Origin: Flavobacterium amniphilum
GTDB taxonomy: Bacteria; Bacteroidota; Bacteroidia; Flavobacteriales; Flavobacteriaceae
Direction of reading: 5' to 3'
Length of the DNA: 64,000 bases
Assembly (NCBI RefSeq): GCF_023634845.1
Contig: NZ_JAMLJL010000013.1
Location: 48,403-112,402 of the forward strand
The notes under the pieces were generated by a model. That model was not told the DNA's origin. It searched no databases and saw only the letters and a list, made by a program, of their open reading frames with translations. Below are positions 26,314-36,188 of the stretch, in pieces (the first letter of the stretch is position 1; every line of letters starts with the position of its first letter). The position numbers and the translations under genes were made by a program.

Positions 26314-27588
26314 ATGGCTTATTTATTTACGTCAGAATCAGTGAGTGAAGGACATCCGGACAAAGTGGCTGACCAAATCAGTGATGCACTAATCGATAAC
26401 TTTTTAGCATTTGACCCTGAGTCAAAAGTAGCTTGCGAAACCTTAGTAACCACAGGACAGGTTATTCTGGCAGGCGAAGTAAAATCAAAAACCTATTTAG
26501 ACGTTCAGAACATTGCACGTGAAGTAATCAAAAAAATCGGTTACACCAAAAGCGAGTATATGTTTGAAGCAAACTCTTGTGGGGTTTTATCAGCTATTCA
26601 TGAACAATCTGACGACATCAACCGCGGGGTTGACCGTATTACAGCAGTAACTGATTTCGAAACCAAAGCAAACGCTCAAGGTGCCGGTGACCAGGGGATC
26701 ATGTTTGGTTATGCAACCAACGAAACTCAGGACTACATGCCGCTAGCACTTGATTTAGCTCATAAATTACTTCAGGAATTAGCTGATTTAAGAAGAGAGA
26801 ATGCTGCTATCACTTATTTACGTCCTGACGCAAAATCACAGGTAACCTTAGAGTACGACAACAACAATAAACCGGTTAGAATTGACGCTATCGTTATTTC
26901 AACCCAACATGATGACTTCGCAGAAGAAACTGAAATGTTGGCTAAAATCAAAAAAGACATCATAGAAATTTTAATCCCGAGAATTATTGCAAAATACCCT
27001 CAGTATGCGCATTTATTCAACGATAAAATCGAATACCACATTAACCCTACCGGTAAATTCGTAATTGGAGGACCACACGGGGATACAGGATTAACAGGAA
27101 GAAAAATCATCGTAGATACTTACGGCGGTAAAGGAGCACACGGTGGTGGTGCATTCTCAGGAAAAGACCCATCAAAAGTTGACCGTTCTGCTGCATATGC
27201 AACACGTCACATCGCTAAAAACTTAGTAGCTGCAGGTGTAGCTGATGAAGTTTTGGTACAGGTATCATACGCAATCGGTGTTGCCAAACCTTGTAACGTA
27301 TACATCAATACTTACGGAACAGCTAAAAATGGTTTAACCGATATTCAGATTTCTGAAAAAGTAAATGAATTATTCGATTTAAGACCTTACGCTATCGAAC
27401 AACGTTTAAAATTAAGAACTCCTATCTACAGCGAAACTGCTGCTTACGGACACATGGGACGTAAAAACGAAGTGGTAACCAAAACTTTCGTTTCACCAAC
27501 AGGAGAGAAAAAAGAAATCGAAGTAGAATTATTCACTTGGGAAAAATTAGACTTCGTAGATAAAATCAAAGCTGCTTTCGGAATTTAA
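26314..27588 (+). CDS. metK: S-adenosylmethionine synthetase
   Basis: Makes SAM from methionine and ATP. The 424-residue protein begins [20 protein letters not shown] and has [12 protein letters not shown] and [19 protein letters not shown], both MetK signatures. It is about 40 residues longer than the E. coli enzyme, as common in Bacteroidota. It is divergent from the metB operon and is preceded by its own promoter and a probable SAM-II element, giving product feedback. A terminator follows at 27612. Confidence 0.97.
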   Translation: MAYLFTSESVSEGHPDKVADQISDALIDNFLAFDPESKVACETLVTTGQVILAGEVKSKTYLDVQNIAREVIKKIGYTKSEYMFEANSCGVLSAIHEQSDDINRGVDRITAVTDFETKANAQGAGDQGIMFGYATNETQDYMPLALDLAHKLLQELADLRRENAAITYLRPDAKSQVTLEYDNNNKPVRIDAIVISTQHDDFAEETEMLAKIKKDIIEILIPRIIAKYPQYAHLFNDKIEYHINPTGKFVIGGPHGDTGLTGRKIIVDTYGGKGAHGGGAFSGKDPSKVDRSAAYATRHIAKNLVAAGVADEVLVQVSYAIGVAKPCNVYINTYGTAKNGLTDIQISEKVNELFDLRPYAIEQRLKLRTPIYSETAAYGHMGRKNEVVTKTFVSPTGEKKEIEVELFTWEKLDFVDKIKAAFGI

Positions 27589-27611
27589 TCACCGGAATAA
27601 GCAAACTCTTT

Positions 27612-27648
27612 AAAATCCCGTCTCGCCTAACAACGAGCGGGATTTTTT
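27612..27648 (+). terminator. Terminator after metK
   Basis: AAAATCCCG plus CTCG pair with CGAGCGGGATTTT around an 8-base loop with one bulge, followed by a T-rich tract. Confidence 0.85.
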
Positions 27649-27681
27649 ATTTTAAGCAAATTAAATCGTAAATTAGCAAAT

Positions 27682-28473
27682 ATGAAAACAGCTCTTTACT
27701 TCATTTTCGTCTTGCTTTCAACGATTGGCTTTGCCCAATATACAAATCCGGTCGCTTCAAAAATGGGCACCGAATTCATCCAGGCCGACACTTACCTGGG
27801 TGAAGACGCCTACAGTTTTCAGTATTTTACCAAAAATAACGTCCTTTTCAAAAAAAGCAACAACGTCTTTTTCCAGTATAAAAATCTTTCTTTGGGAAAA
27901 ATCACAAGGGTTGACTTACAAAACCCACTACGGATCCTTGTATTCTACCAGGACTTCAATACGGTTCTGGCTCTCGACAGCCAATTGAACGAAATACAAC
28001 GAATCAATTTTTCAGAAAACCAGTCCGGACTTACAGCCTCATCAGTTGGTCTGGCCTCCCAAAACAATTACTGGGTTTTTGACATGCCCACACAACAGCT
28101 TTACCTTTACAATTATGTAAAAAACACAACACAATTGGTGGGTAACCCATTTCCCAAAAACATTAAAAATTACAGTTGCAACTTCAACCTTTTTTACTGG
28201 ACAGACGAAGACAACAAATATTACACCTCTGATATTTTCGGAAAGAAAGAACTTTTGGGAACCATACCCGGATATGACCAGATTTTTATGTACGACGAAA
28301 GAATGATTCTTTACAAAAAAGAGGAAAAACTTTATTTTTTCGACTTGATCCAAAACAAATCAATACCGGTTAAAGAAGTTGAAAATTCCTTTAAAAGTTT
28401 CTACTATAAAAACCAAAATTTAGCTATTTTTACCCCCGAAGGAATCACAAACTATAAAATCAATTTACCATAA
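27682..28473 (+). CDS. Secreted protein of unknown function
   Basis: A 263-residue protein with a clear signal peptide (MKTALYFIFVLLSTIGFAQ). The rest is rich in aromatic residues and short repeating stretches (FKKSNNVFFQYKNLSLGKI, YFFDLIQNKSIPV), suggesting beta-propeller-like blades, but no family was recognised with confidence. Its stop overlaps the start of the deoxynucleoside kinase gene by one base (TAATG), so the pair is cotranscribed and coupled. Confidence 0.8.
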   Translation: MKTALYFIFVLLSTIGFAQYTNPVASKMGTEFIQADTYLGEDAYSFQYFTKNNVLFKKSNNVFFQYKNLSLGKITRVDLQNPLRILVFYQDFNTVLALDSQLNEIQRINFSENQSGLTASSVGLASQNNYWVFDMPTQQLYLYNYVKNTTQLVGNPFPKNIKNYSCNFNLFYWTDEDNKYYTSDIFGKKELLGTIPGYDQIFMYDERMILYKKEEKLYFFDLIQNKSIPVKEVENSFKSFYYKNQNLAIFTPEGITNYKINLP

Positions 28474-29087
28474 TGCATATAGCAGTTGCAGGAAACATCG
28501 GCGCAGGAAAAACCACATTAACCAAACTTTTATCCAAACATTTTAAGTGGGAACCACATTTTGAAGACGTGGTAGACAATCCGTACCTTGATGACTTTTA
28601 CCACTCAATGGAACGCTGGAGTTTCAACCTTCAGATTTACTTCCTGAACAGCCGCTTCCGCCAGATTTTACAAATCCGTCAAAGTGGTAAAAAAATAATC
28701 CAGGACAGGACTATCTACGAAGATTCACACATCTTCGCCCCCAACCTTCATGCAATGGGATTAATGACCAATAGGGATTTTGAAAACTACAAATCGCTGT
28801 TCGAATTAATGGAAACCATGGTGGAAGCACCGGATTTATTGATTTATCTAAGAAGCTCTATCCCGAATTTAGTAAAACAAATCCACATGCGCGGGCGCGA
28901 TTACGAGAACACCATCTCAATCGATTATTTAAGCCGCCTGAACGAACGCTACGAAGCCTGGATTCAAAGTTATACCAAAGGAAAATTATTAATCATCGAC
29001 GTTGACAATATTGACTTCGTTAATAATCCGGAAGACCTGGGAATGATCATCAACCGTATCGATGCTGAAATAAACGGACTTTTTTAA
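28473..29087 (+). CDS. Deoxynucleoside kinase
   Basis: Phosphorylates a deoxynucleoside for nucleotide salvage. The 204-residue protein begins with the P-loop AVAGNIGAGKTTLTKLL and has the DRTIYED segment and the lid-like LIKQIH/RGRDYENTI arginines typical of the dCK/dGK family (MRGRDYENTISIDYL). The base specificity cannot be told by eye. It starts within the stop of the preceding secreted-protein gene. Confidence 0.93.
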   Translation: MHIAVAGNIGAGKTTLTKLLSKHFKWEPHFEDVVDNPYLDDFYHSMERWSFNLQIYFLNSRFRQILQIRQSGKKIIQDRTIYEDSHIFAPNLHAMGLMTNRDFENYKSLFELMETMVEAPDLLIYLRSSIPNLVKQIHMRGRDYENTISIDYLSRLNERYEAWIQSYTKGKLLIIDVDNIDFVNNPEDLGMIINRIDAEINGLF

Positions 29088-29119
29088 CACAGGAACACTA
29101 TCGTATCCAAAGTGGGAAT

Positions 29120-29569
29120 ATGAAGAAAATTATACTGCACTTCATCCTCATCTGCATAGTTGTCATTCTGCCTGTTATCATTTTCGAATACATGTCGAAT
29201 CATGAATACCATGATTTTGCATTTATCGGAGGCATTACCTATTTCATCTATGCTTTGTACTGGATTTTGAAAATTAAAAACCATACCGCAAAAATTATAT
29301 TCGGAAGCATATTGCAATTCCTCTTTATAATGGTTGTAGGGCTATTTTTTATTGAAGTTGAAAATTTTGAGTTTACCTCACCGGTATTACTGGCAATTAA
29401 TTTAATGATTTACCCATACCTACTCATCAAAAACCCAAGATCAAAAGACAAAAAGAAATGGAAAGCATTCTTATTAAGCTTTATCATAATTTTCATCTTA
29501 TCCCTTTTAGGTTCGTTATTCTGGTTCTATGTTTTAGCCATGAGCGGTATGCAAAATATGCGTTATTAA
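29120..29569 (+). CDS. Small membrane protein, four predicted helices
   Basis: A 149-residue hydrophobic protein with helices near residues 3-25, 33-52, 58-76 and 115-140 and short basic loops (KNPRSKDKKKWK). No family was recognised. It lies 32 bases after the deoxynucleoside kinase gene and ends at a strong terminator, so it is probably the last gene of that transcript. Confidence 0.75.
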   Translation: MKKIILHFILICIVVILPVIIFEYMSNHEYHDFAFIGGITYFIYALYWILKIKNHTAKIIFGSILQFLFIMVVGLFFIEVENFEFTSPVLLAINLMIYPYLLIKNPRSKDKKKWKAFLLSFIIIFILSLLGSLFWFYVLAMSGMQNMRY

Positions 29570-29581
29570 TTCATTACATAA

Positions 29582-29608
29582 AAAAAGCCCCGTTTTCCGG
29601 GGCTTTTT
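29582..29608. terminator. Bidirectional terminator
   Basis: AAAAAGCCCCG and CGGGGCTTTTT form the stem between convergent genes ending at 29569 and 29632. Confidence 0.92.
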
Positions 29609-29631
29609 CTATATAATCCAAAACAACAAAA

Positions 29632-32223
29632 TTATTGCTTTTCGATCGAATCAATCTTGGCCTGAACCTCAGCTTCCGTTCCTTCAAAAACATCTGACGT
29701 TTCATACGTCTTACCGTTTTCTGTAGTTCTGATCATCACGGTAGCTTTAACCTTCCCGTTCACCATTTCTTTTTTCACCTGAATTTTACGGTCCATTTCT
29801 TTCACCGTATGCCCTGACGGAGTACAACAAACCATCTTACAGCCTTCTACGTTTTTGAACTTACCGTCCACACCATAATGCGCCATGCAAACTGCTTTTT
29901 CTTCAGCCGAACAACCCATTTCATCACACATTTTGGCACATTCATCCTTAGTCATCATGGCCATACCGGCAGGATCACATTTCATGCTTTTCGCTTCGCA
30001 TTTCTCCATGGCACTGCAACAACTTCCTTTTGCTGCCGAACCGTGCGAACCATTACCTAAAATCGGAGCAATTACCAACCCGATCAGACAGGTTAACTTA
30101 ATCAAAATATTCATGGAAGGCCCTGAAGTATCTTTAAAAGGATCACCAACCGTATCTCCGGTTACCGCCGCTTTATGCGCATCAGAACCTTTATAGGTCA
30201 TTTCACCGTTGATCATAACACCGGCTTCAAACGATTTTTTTGCATTATCCCAAGAACCTCCTGCGTTATTCTGGAATACAGCCCAAAGCACTCCCGAAAC
30301 AGTAACCCCGGCCATATAACCTCCCAGCATTTCAGCAATCAACTGGTGATTATCTCTGTATACTACCAATCCTAATAAAACAATAGCAATAGGAAAACCA
30401 ATAGTCAAAATTCCCGGCAGCATCATTTCACGTAATGCCGCTTTTGTAGAAATCTCAACACACTTACCGTATTCTGGTTTTCCGGTTCCTTCCATGATGC
30501 CCGGAATTTCTTTAAACTGACGGCGTACTTCATACACCATATCCATAGCTGCTTTTCCTACCGAATTCATAGCCAAAGCCGAGAAAACCACCGGAATCAT
30601 ACCACCCACAAATAACATAGCTAAAACCGGCGCTTTAAAGATATTGATACCGTCAATTCCGGTAAACGTAACATAAGCCGCAAATAAAGCCAATGAGGTC
30701 AACGCTGCAGATGCAATCGCAAAACCTTTCCCGGTCGCAGCCGTAGTATTACCAACAGAATCCAGAATATCAGTCCGTGTACGTACTTCTTTAGGCAATT
30801 CGCTCATTTCAGCAATTCCTCCGGCATTATCAGAGATAGGACCAAACGCATCAATCGCCAATTGCATCGCAGTTGTAGCCATCATAGCCGAAGCCGCCAA
30901 TGCCACTCCGTAGAATCCAGCCAATGCATACGAAACCCAAATTGCTGCCGCAAACAATAAAACTGTGGGGAATGTTGAAATCATACCTGTTGCCAAACCG
31001 GCAATAACATTAGTTCCTGCTCCCGTTGAGGATTTCTGCACAATAGCCATAACCGGTTTCGTACCCAAACCTGTATAGTATTCCGTTACCGAAGAAATAA
31101 CACCACCCACAACCAAACCAACAATAGTAGCATAAAACACACGCATTGATGATATTTGTTGCGAACCTTCTCCGAAGAATTCCATAGTCATAACTTCAGG
31201 CAACATATGTTGCACCAAAAAGAAACACGATACGGCCGTTAAAACAATCGAAACCCAGTTACCGATATTCAACGCTTTTTGAACCTGCGCTTCTTTAGCA
31301 TCGTCGCTTGTGATTTTTACCAACATGGTTCCGATGATCGAGAATAAAATCCCGAAACCGGCAATCGCCATCGGTAACAAAATAGGACCAATACCATTAA
31401 ATGCATCGTCAATTTTACCGCCCATGTCTTTGATAACATAATTACCCAAAACCATGGCAGCCAATACTGTCGCCACGTACGAACCAAACAAGTCGGCCCC
31501 CATACCGGCAACATCTCCCACATTGTCCCCAACGTTATCAGCAATAGTAGCCGGGTTACGCGGATCATCTTCCGGAATACCTGCCTCTACCTTACCTACC
31601 AAGTCAGCTCCCACGTCAGCAGCTTTAGTATATATACCTCCACCTACACGGGCAAACAACGCAATAGATTCGGCTCCAAGCGAAAAACCGGCCAATGTCT
31701 CCAAAACCACGGTCATATCATCAGTAGAAGTCCACGAACCGCCCATAAAAAAATTAAAGAAAAATATAAAGAAGGACGTCAGACCCAAAACAGCCAGACC
31801 GGCCACACCCAATCCCATTACGGTACCACCACCGAAAGAAACCTTAAGTGCCTGCGGCAAACTGCTTCGCGCTGCCTGTGTTGTTCTTACGTTTGTTTTG
31901 GTAGCAATCTTCATCCCCATATTTCCCGCCAGGGCAGAAAAAAAGGCACCGAAAATAAATGCCACTACTATCAACAAATGTGTTTTCACACCCGGTAAAT
32001 ACGTTATTCCTGCAAGAACCAAACTTGCCCCGATAACAAAGAAAGCCAATAATCTGTACTCTGCTTTCAGGAATGCCAGGGCGCCTTCGTAAATATAATC
32101 TGAAATCTCTTTCATCTTACCGTCTCCGGCATCCTGTTTGAGCACCCAAGCTCTTTTGACCGCCATAAAAGCCAGCCCAATTAATGCCATAATTATAGGC
32201 ACATAAATCATCATTGAATTCAT
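29632..32223 (-). CDS. hppA: Membrane-bound pyrophosphatase with Cys-rich C-terminal extension
   Basis: Ion-pumping inorganic pyrophosphatase of the inner membrane. The 863-residue protein has about 16 helices with the acidic site [17 protein letters not shown] and the late motif [15 protein letters not shown]. The [12 protein letters not shown] segment has Ala at the site where K+-independent enzymes carry Lys, so K+ dependence is expected. The last ~125 residues, after the final helix, are unusual: about a dozen Cys ([28 protein letters not shown]) and then a charged beta-rich tail. This extension is not part of the core enzyme and may bind metal. A soluble pyrophosphatase gene lies immediately upstream. 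Confidence 0.95.
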   Translation of the reverse strand: MNSMMIYVPIIMALIGLAFMAVKRAWVLKQDAGDGKMKEISDYIYEGALAFLKAEYRLLAFFVIGASLVLAGITYLPGVKTHLLIVVAFIFGAFFSALAGNMGMKIATKTNVRTTQAARSSLPQALKVSFGGGTVMGLGVAGLAVLGLTSFFIFFFNFFMGGSWTSTDDMTVVLETLAGFSLGAESIALFARVGGGIYTKAADVGADLVGKVEAGIPEDDPRNPATIADNVGDNVGDVAGMGADLFGSYVATVLAAMVLGNYVIKDMGGKIDDAFNGIGPILLPMAIAGFGILFSIIGTMLVKITSDDAKEAQVQKALNIGNWVSIVLTAVSCFFLVQHMLPEVMTMEFFGEGSQQISSMRVFYATIVGLVVGGVISSVTEYYTGLGTKPVMAIVQKSSTGAGTNVIAGLATGMISTFPTVLLFAAAIWVSYALAGFYGVALAASAMMATTAMQLAIDAFGPISDNAGGIAEMSELPKEVRTRTDILDSVGNTTAATGKGFAIASAALTSLALFAAYVTFTGIDGINIFKAPVLAMLFVGGMIPVVFSALAMNSVGKAAMDMVYEVRRQFKEIPGIMEGTGKPEYGKCVEISTKAALREMMLPGILTIGFPIAIVLLGLVVYRDNHQLIAEMLGGYMAGVTVSGVLWAVFQNNAGGSWDNAKKSFEAGVMINGEMTYKGSDAHKAAVTGDTVGDPFKDTSGPSMNILIKLTCLIGLVIAPILGNGSHGSAAKGSCCSAMEKCEAKSMKCDPAGMAMMTKDECAKMCDEMGCSAEEKAVCMAHYGVDGKFKNVEGCKMVCCTPSGHTVKEMDRKIQVKKEMVNGKVKATVMIRTTENGKTYETSDVFEGTEAEVQAKIDSIEKQ

Positions 32224-32274
32224 AAAATTGTTTTTGGTTAGTTAATCATATTCGTAAATATATGAAAATCAATA

Positions 32275-32316
32275 CAAATAAAAAAGGCAACATTCTATAA
32301 AAAAACGTTGCCTTTT
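32275..32316 (-). terminator. Terminator after ppa
   Basis: On the minus strand AAAAGGCAACGTT and AATGTTGCCTTTT pair (one mismatch) and a T-rich tract follows, between ppa and hppA. Confidence 0.85.
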
Positions 32317-32336
32317 CACTAACCAAAAACAAAAAA

Positions 32337-32867
32337 CTATCTTATACTGAATAAACCTTCCGGCTTATTTTCGATTGCATTAAAACGGTCAATACACTCT
32401 TTAAGGATTCTTTGGGCTTCATTCACATCACCCCATCCCTGTACATCAACTTGTTTGTTCTCCAAGTCTTTGTAAACTTCAAAGAAGTGCTCGATTTCTT
32501 TCAATAAATGCGGATTCATATCCGACAAATCATTCAACTTATTCCAGATTGGATCTGAAACAGGAACACAGATTACTTTTTCATCCGGTCCTTTATCATC
32601 TGCCATATGGAAAACACCAATTGGCTTCACCTCGATAACACATCCTGGAAATGTTGGCTTGGTAACCAATACCAAAACATCCAATGGATCACCGTCCAAA
32701 GCTAAAGTTTCAGGAATGAACCCATAGTCAGCCGGGTACATCATTGAAGAAAATAACATACGGTCGAAACGCATTCTTTTCATTTCGAAATCGTACTCAT
32801 ATTTATTACGGCTTCCACGTGGAATTTCAACTAAAACGTCGAAAGTTTTTATTTTATCTGCAGTCAT
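32337..32867 (-). CDS. ppa: Soluble inorganic pyrophosphatase (family I)
   Basis: Hydrolyses pyrophosphate in the cytoplasm. The 176-residue protein has EIPRGSRNKYEYD, YPADYGFIPETLALDGDPLDVLVL (quoted in two parts: YPADYGFIPETLA, DGDPLDVLVL) and DDKGPDEKVICVP, the metal-binding signatures of family I. A terminator separates it from hppA, so the membrane and soluble enzymes are neighbours but separately transcribed. Its promoter box is at 32896-32903. Confidence 0.97.
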   Translation of the reverse strand: MTADKIKTFDVLVEIPRGSRNKYEYDFEMKRMRFDRMLFSSMMYPADYGFIPETLALDGDPLDVLVLVTKPTFPGCVIEVKPIGVFHMADDKGPDEKVICVPVSDPIWNKLNDLSDMNPHLLKEIEHFFEVYKDLENKQVDVQGWGDVNEAQRILKECIDRFNAIENKPEGLFSIR

Positions 32868-32895
32868 ATCGCAATCCTTTTTTATTTTGAGGGTG

Positions 32896-32903
32896 CAAAA
32901 GTA
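32896..32903 (-). promoter_or_regulatory. ppa promoter -7 box
   Basis: TACTTTTG on the minus strand, matching TAnnTTTG, about 30 bases before the ppa start. Confidence 0.6.
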
Positions 32904-32964
32904 CGCAAAAAGTTAGAAGTTAAAAGAGTGAAAATGGAACTTTTTTTAAAAATTTATCCTTTTC

Positions 32965-33576
32965 TTAATATTGGTAGGTAATTTTCCTTCCTCTTTTCTG
33001 TAAATAGTAGTGCCACAGCAAGAAAGCAGCATACGTTTTATACGGAGACCAACGCTCTGCATACGTATCCATCTCGGTTTTATCGTGAATATCCAGCAAT
33101 TCTTTCATCGTATTCACAACTGCAACGTCGCCTAAAGGAAGTACATCCTCTTTTTTCAGACAGAACATGAGGTAAATATCAATGGTCCAGTTACCGATTC
33201 CTTTCAATTGGATCAGTTCTTCCCGTACATGATCGGATGGTTTTGAAGAAAGGGAAGCCAGGTCGATGGAATTATCCAAAACCGCCTCCGCAAGGCATTT
33301 GATGTATTTTGCCTTCTGGCGGCTGACACCAAAAGCACGGAATTCTTCTTCCGTCAAATGAACCAGGTTTTCCGGTTTGATTTCAATAACACTTTCCCGA
33401 ATCCGCAAAAAAGTAGCCTTTGCCGAATCAATCGACACCTGTTGCTCCAAAATCAGCAATACCAGCGTTTCAAAACCTTCCGGTCTGGACGGAATGATTT
33501 CCGGCAGACCGTAAGTATTGATGATATGCTGAAAGACCGAATCATTTTCAGCCAAATATTGAAATGCTTTTTCCAT
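32965..33576 (-). CDS. DNA-3-methyladenine glycosylase II-like (HhH-GPD)
   Basis: Base-excision repair glycosylase of 203 residues. The helix-hairpin-helix is LIQLKGIGNWTIDIYL, followed by the catalytic Asp in LPLGDVAV, the AlkA arrangement. It lacks the N-terminal beta domain of E. coli AlkA, like many short homologues. Its start codon overlaps the stop of the upstream DUF5686 gene by one base, so the two are coupled. Confidence 0.9.
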   Translation of the reverse strand: MEKAFQYLAENDSVFQHIINTYGLPEIIPSRPEGFETLVLLILEQQVSIDSAKATFLRIRESVIEIKPENLVHLTEEEFRAFGVSRQKAKYIKCLAEAVLDNSIDLASLSSKPSDHVREELIQLKGIGNWTIDIYLMFCLKKEDVLPLGDVAVVNTMKELLDIHDKTEMDTYAERWSPYKTYAAFLLWHYYLQKRGRKITYQY

Positions 33577-36044
33577 TAGAAATAGAAACCAAATCCTGCT
33601 TTAACCGTAAATTTCTTGGCATCGGGCAATTCCAGGTAATTTCCTCTCCAGGCAAAATCAACACGGAACACCTTAAAGATATTCGCAACACCGGCATGGT
33701 ATTCCCAGTATCCTTTAGTAGGTGCCAGATAATTAATACCGGAAGCATTGATCGCTTTGTTTTCATCGGAAACACTACCATAAACTGCCTTAACCCCAAC
33801 AATCTCTCTCCAGTTCAGTTTTTTCATGAATGGAATTCTGGAAAAAATCCTTCCGTTGAAATGATGCTCCAAATGCAAAGATGTATACTGATCGGTTACA
33901 AATTCGTAATAGTTCATCAAATTATAGGTATTATCAATCACAAAGTACGACTGGTTACCCGGCACAACGGCCATTAAACCAAGCGGCACCTGACCAAATA
34001 TCTTTCCGGTTTCGAATGTAGTGAACAACCTTCCCATACCGCCCAGATAAATAGGCTGACGGTAGTACAACTGAATTTTACTGTAATTGAAATCACTGTT
34101 AAACAACCCTCTCACTCCCTGACTGTAATTCACAAAGATGCGGGAGTAATTATTATCGACTTCCAACCGTTCAACACCATACCCTACTGTTTTACGTTTT
34201 GGCGTATAATCAAATCCGAAAGACAATTCTGACTGGTTGATTTCTGACACTATATTCCCGTTTTGCAGGTAATCCAAACTAAAAGTAGGCGAAGCCGATT
34301 TCAAAGACCTGTGCGTAAACCCGGTTTTAATAATAAAGCTTTTTAAGGGCTCAATTTCTGCCGCAACTGAGGTCAGCTTCACATTGGTCAGCTTACTGTT
34401 ATCACCACTGGCAAACACTGAAGACGAAGCAAAACTACGCCCCAACACATCATTGGATGTCGTTAAACTCACCCCGATCTGCTCAACATCCCTGCGGTTA
34501 CCTATCGTCAAAATCAAACGGTTCTTTTTATTGACCATCCATTTTCCTGAAATACCGTATTTGAATTTGTTATCCCTGAATCCATAGGCGGTATACCCCT
34601 CTATCCTCCATAAGTCATTGGCACCAAAATAGGTTCTGGCCCCGAAACGCAAACGCTGTCCTTCCACATCGTTATTTCCGAAGATGGAATAAATCGGCCC
34701 TAAATCAAAGTTTCCTTTCTGAATATAACCACTGGCCAAAATAGTCGTCAGATTATACATCTGCTTGAACTTCTTGACGGTTTTCAGGGTATCGAGCATT
34801 TTATACACACCCATTTCATCCTTGCTCAGGTTTTCCATCCGGTTTTCTTCCCAAAAGGCCTCATCCCGCTTATAGGCTTTCGGATCAAAATCATTTACAC
34901 TTTCCTTGTAAAACTTATCGTCTTTTTCCTCGTTGAATTTATGGTCACTGAAAATAGTGGTACGTTTTCCATACACTCCCTTGGATGTTTCTTTCTTGCT
35001 CAACGCAAAATCAGACATCATATAATCTCTTTTCAGTAAGAAAACAGAATCATTCAACACATCAAACTCCTGCTCAATATAAATATCTTTTACCCAGTTG
35101 ATATTGGCGCTCTTGGAAGCTGCCATTTTGATCTGTTTGATCGCAAAAGTGGTATCGTTAACCCAAAAATCCCCTTTAAAAGTCAACTCGTTTTTACGGC
35201 GGGGATAAAACACAATGTTATAACACCATTTCTTATCGATCATCGTACTGTCGGTCAGGACATAATTATAAGTATTGATTCCGGTTCTTGACAACGGACT
35301 CACAAAATTCTTATCAAAGAAATTCAGGTAGTTGTTGTAAATATCATAATCGGAATACAAGTCTTTGATAAAAGTTTCAACCCCGGCTCCTTCTCCTAAT
35401 CCGGAGTTTTTGTTACCCACCAAAACTTCTTTCCGCTTCTTTTTAGGATTATCACCATACACATCGTAAAGTGACTCATTGATAAAAATAGGCAAATAGG
35501 TCTTCCCGGTAACTTTGGATGTATCCACTTGCTTGAATATAAACTCCAAACCTTTGAAAACTCTGTTTTTCATAAAAGCCGAATCAATGGAATTCATATC
35601 AAACTCCACTTTTTCATACTTCTTCATGGCATACTGGTCAAACATATACAATCCGTTTGAACGTTTCTTTTCCCATATTTTCCGAAGGATATCAAGCGCA
35701 GGATTATTCTTCTTGGAGGTTTTCCCTCCATAAACTTTCACCTCATCCAATTGGTTTGTCCCGCCAAAAACAACTTTCAGCCCATAAGTAACCTGCTTAT
35801 CCAGCTTGACTTCAACGGTTTGAAAACCCACATAGGAAACCACCAATATAGCATGGTCGTTTTCAGATTGGATATAAAATTTACCATTTTCATCAGCAGT
35901 CACGCATTCGCGGGTTCCTTTGAAACAAATATTGGCATATGGAATAGTTTGCTTGGTATCATCATAAACCACACCGCCCACTTTGGTCTGGGCAACCGAG
36001 GCTAAGGTAAACAATAGCAATAATAGGGCATAAATTCTTTTCAT
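33576..36044 (-). CDS. DUF5686-type outer-membrane beta-barrel protein with CarboxypepD_reg-like domain
   Basis: An 822-residue protein with a signal peptide (MKRIYALLLLLFTLASVAQ). A carboxypeptidase-regulatory-like domain follows (about 20-105, GGVVYDDTKQTIPYANICF), then a long region rich in Tyr, Asn and Lys ending in a beta-barrel-like C-terminus (AGFGFYF). This layout is common in Bacteroidota surface proteins annotated as DUF5686; the function is unknown. The frame is open 45 codons further upstream, but that region contains a promoter box and hairpin, so MKRIY at 36044 is the start. Confidence 0.88.
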   Translation of the reverse strand: MKRIYALLLLLFTLASVAQTKVGGVVYDDTKQTIPYANICFKGTRECVTADENGKFYIQSENDHAILVVSYVGFQTVEVKLDKQVTYGLKVVFGGTNQLDEVKVYGGKTSKKNNPALDILRKIWEKKRSNGLYMFDQYAMKKYEKVEFDMNSIDSAFMKNRVFKGLEFIFKQVDTSKVTGKTYLPIFINESLYDVYGDNPKKKRKEVLVGNKNSGLGEGAGVETFIKDLYSDYDIYNNYLNFFDKNFVSPLSRTGINTYNYVLTDSTMIDKKWCYNIVFYPRRKNELTFKGDFWVNDTTFAIKQIKMAASKSANINWVKDIYIEQEFDVLNDSVFLLKRDYMMSDFALSKKETSKGVYGKRTTIFSDHKFNEEKDDKFYKESVNDFDPKAYKRDEAFWEENRMENLSKDEMGVYKMLDTLKTVKKFKQMYNLTTILASGYIQKGNFDLGPIYSIFGNNDVEGQRLRFGARTYFGANDLWRIEGYTAYGFRDNKFKYGISGKWMVNKKNRLILTIGNRRDVEQIGVSLTTSNDVLGRSFASSSVFASGDNSKLTNVKLTSVAAEIEPLKSFIIKTGFTHRSLKSASPTFSLDYLQNGNIVSEINQSELSFGFDYTPKRKTVGYGVERLEVDNNYSRIFVNYSQGVRGLFNSDFNYSKIQLYYRQPIYLGGMGRLFTTFETGKIFGQVPLGLMAVVPGNQSYFVIDNTYNLMNYYEFVTDQYTSLHLEHHFNGRIFSRIPFMKKLNWREIVGVKAVYGSVSDENKAINASGINYLAPTKGYWEYHAGVANIFKVFRVDFAWRGNYLELPDAKKFTVKAGFGFYF

Positions 36045-36050
36045 AGCAAT

Positions 36051-36086
36051 AAAAAACTCCGTCTGAATGACGGAGTTCCAAATATA
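36051..36086 (-). promoter_or_regulatory. Promoter box with hairpin at the mRNA 5' end before the DUF5686 gene
   Basis: On the minus strand TATATTTG (36079-36086) is followed within two bases by AACTCCGTC, ATTCA and GACGGAGTT, then TTTT, and the ATG comes 11 bases after the hairpin. The hairpin could terminate pdhB transcripts. If TATATTTG is used, the hairpin would instead form at the very 5' end of the DUF5686 mRNA. Confidence 0.6.
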
Positions 36087-36188
36087 ATTATTTTTTAGAT
36101 TAATGGTTTTTCCGACGCTTGATTTTTTAGCCTGTAGATTCCTAAAATCCAGTCCACTAAAAATCGAACTATCTAACAATCCAACAAC

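Noticed and set aside
31454..32092. 212-codon open frame antisense to the membrane pyrophosphatase
   Set aside because: It mirrors the codon pattern of hppA on the other strand, has Ala/Pro/Thr-rich sequence with no family signature, and lies entirely inside a well-supported gene.
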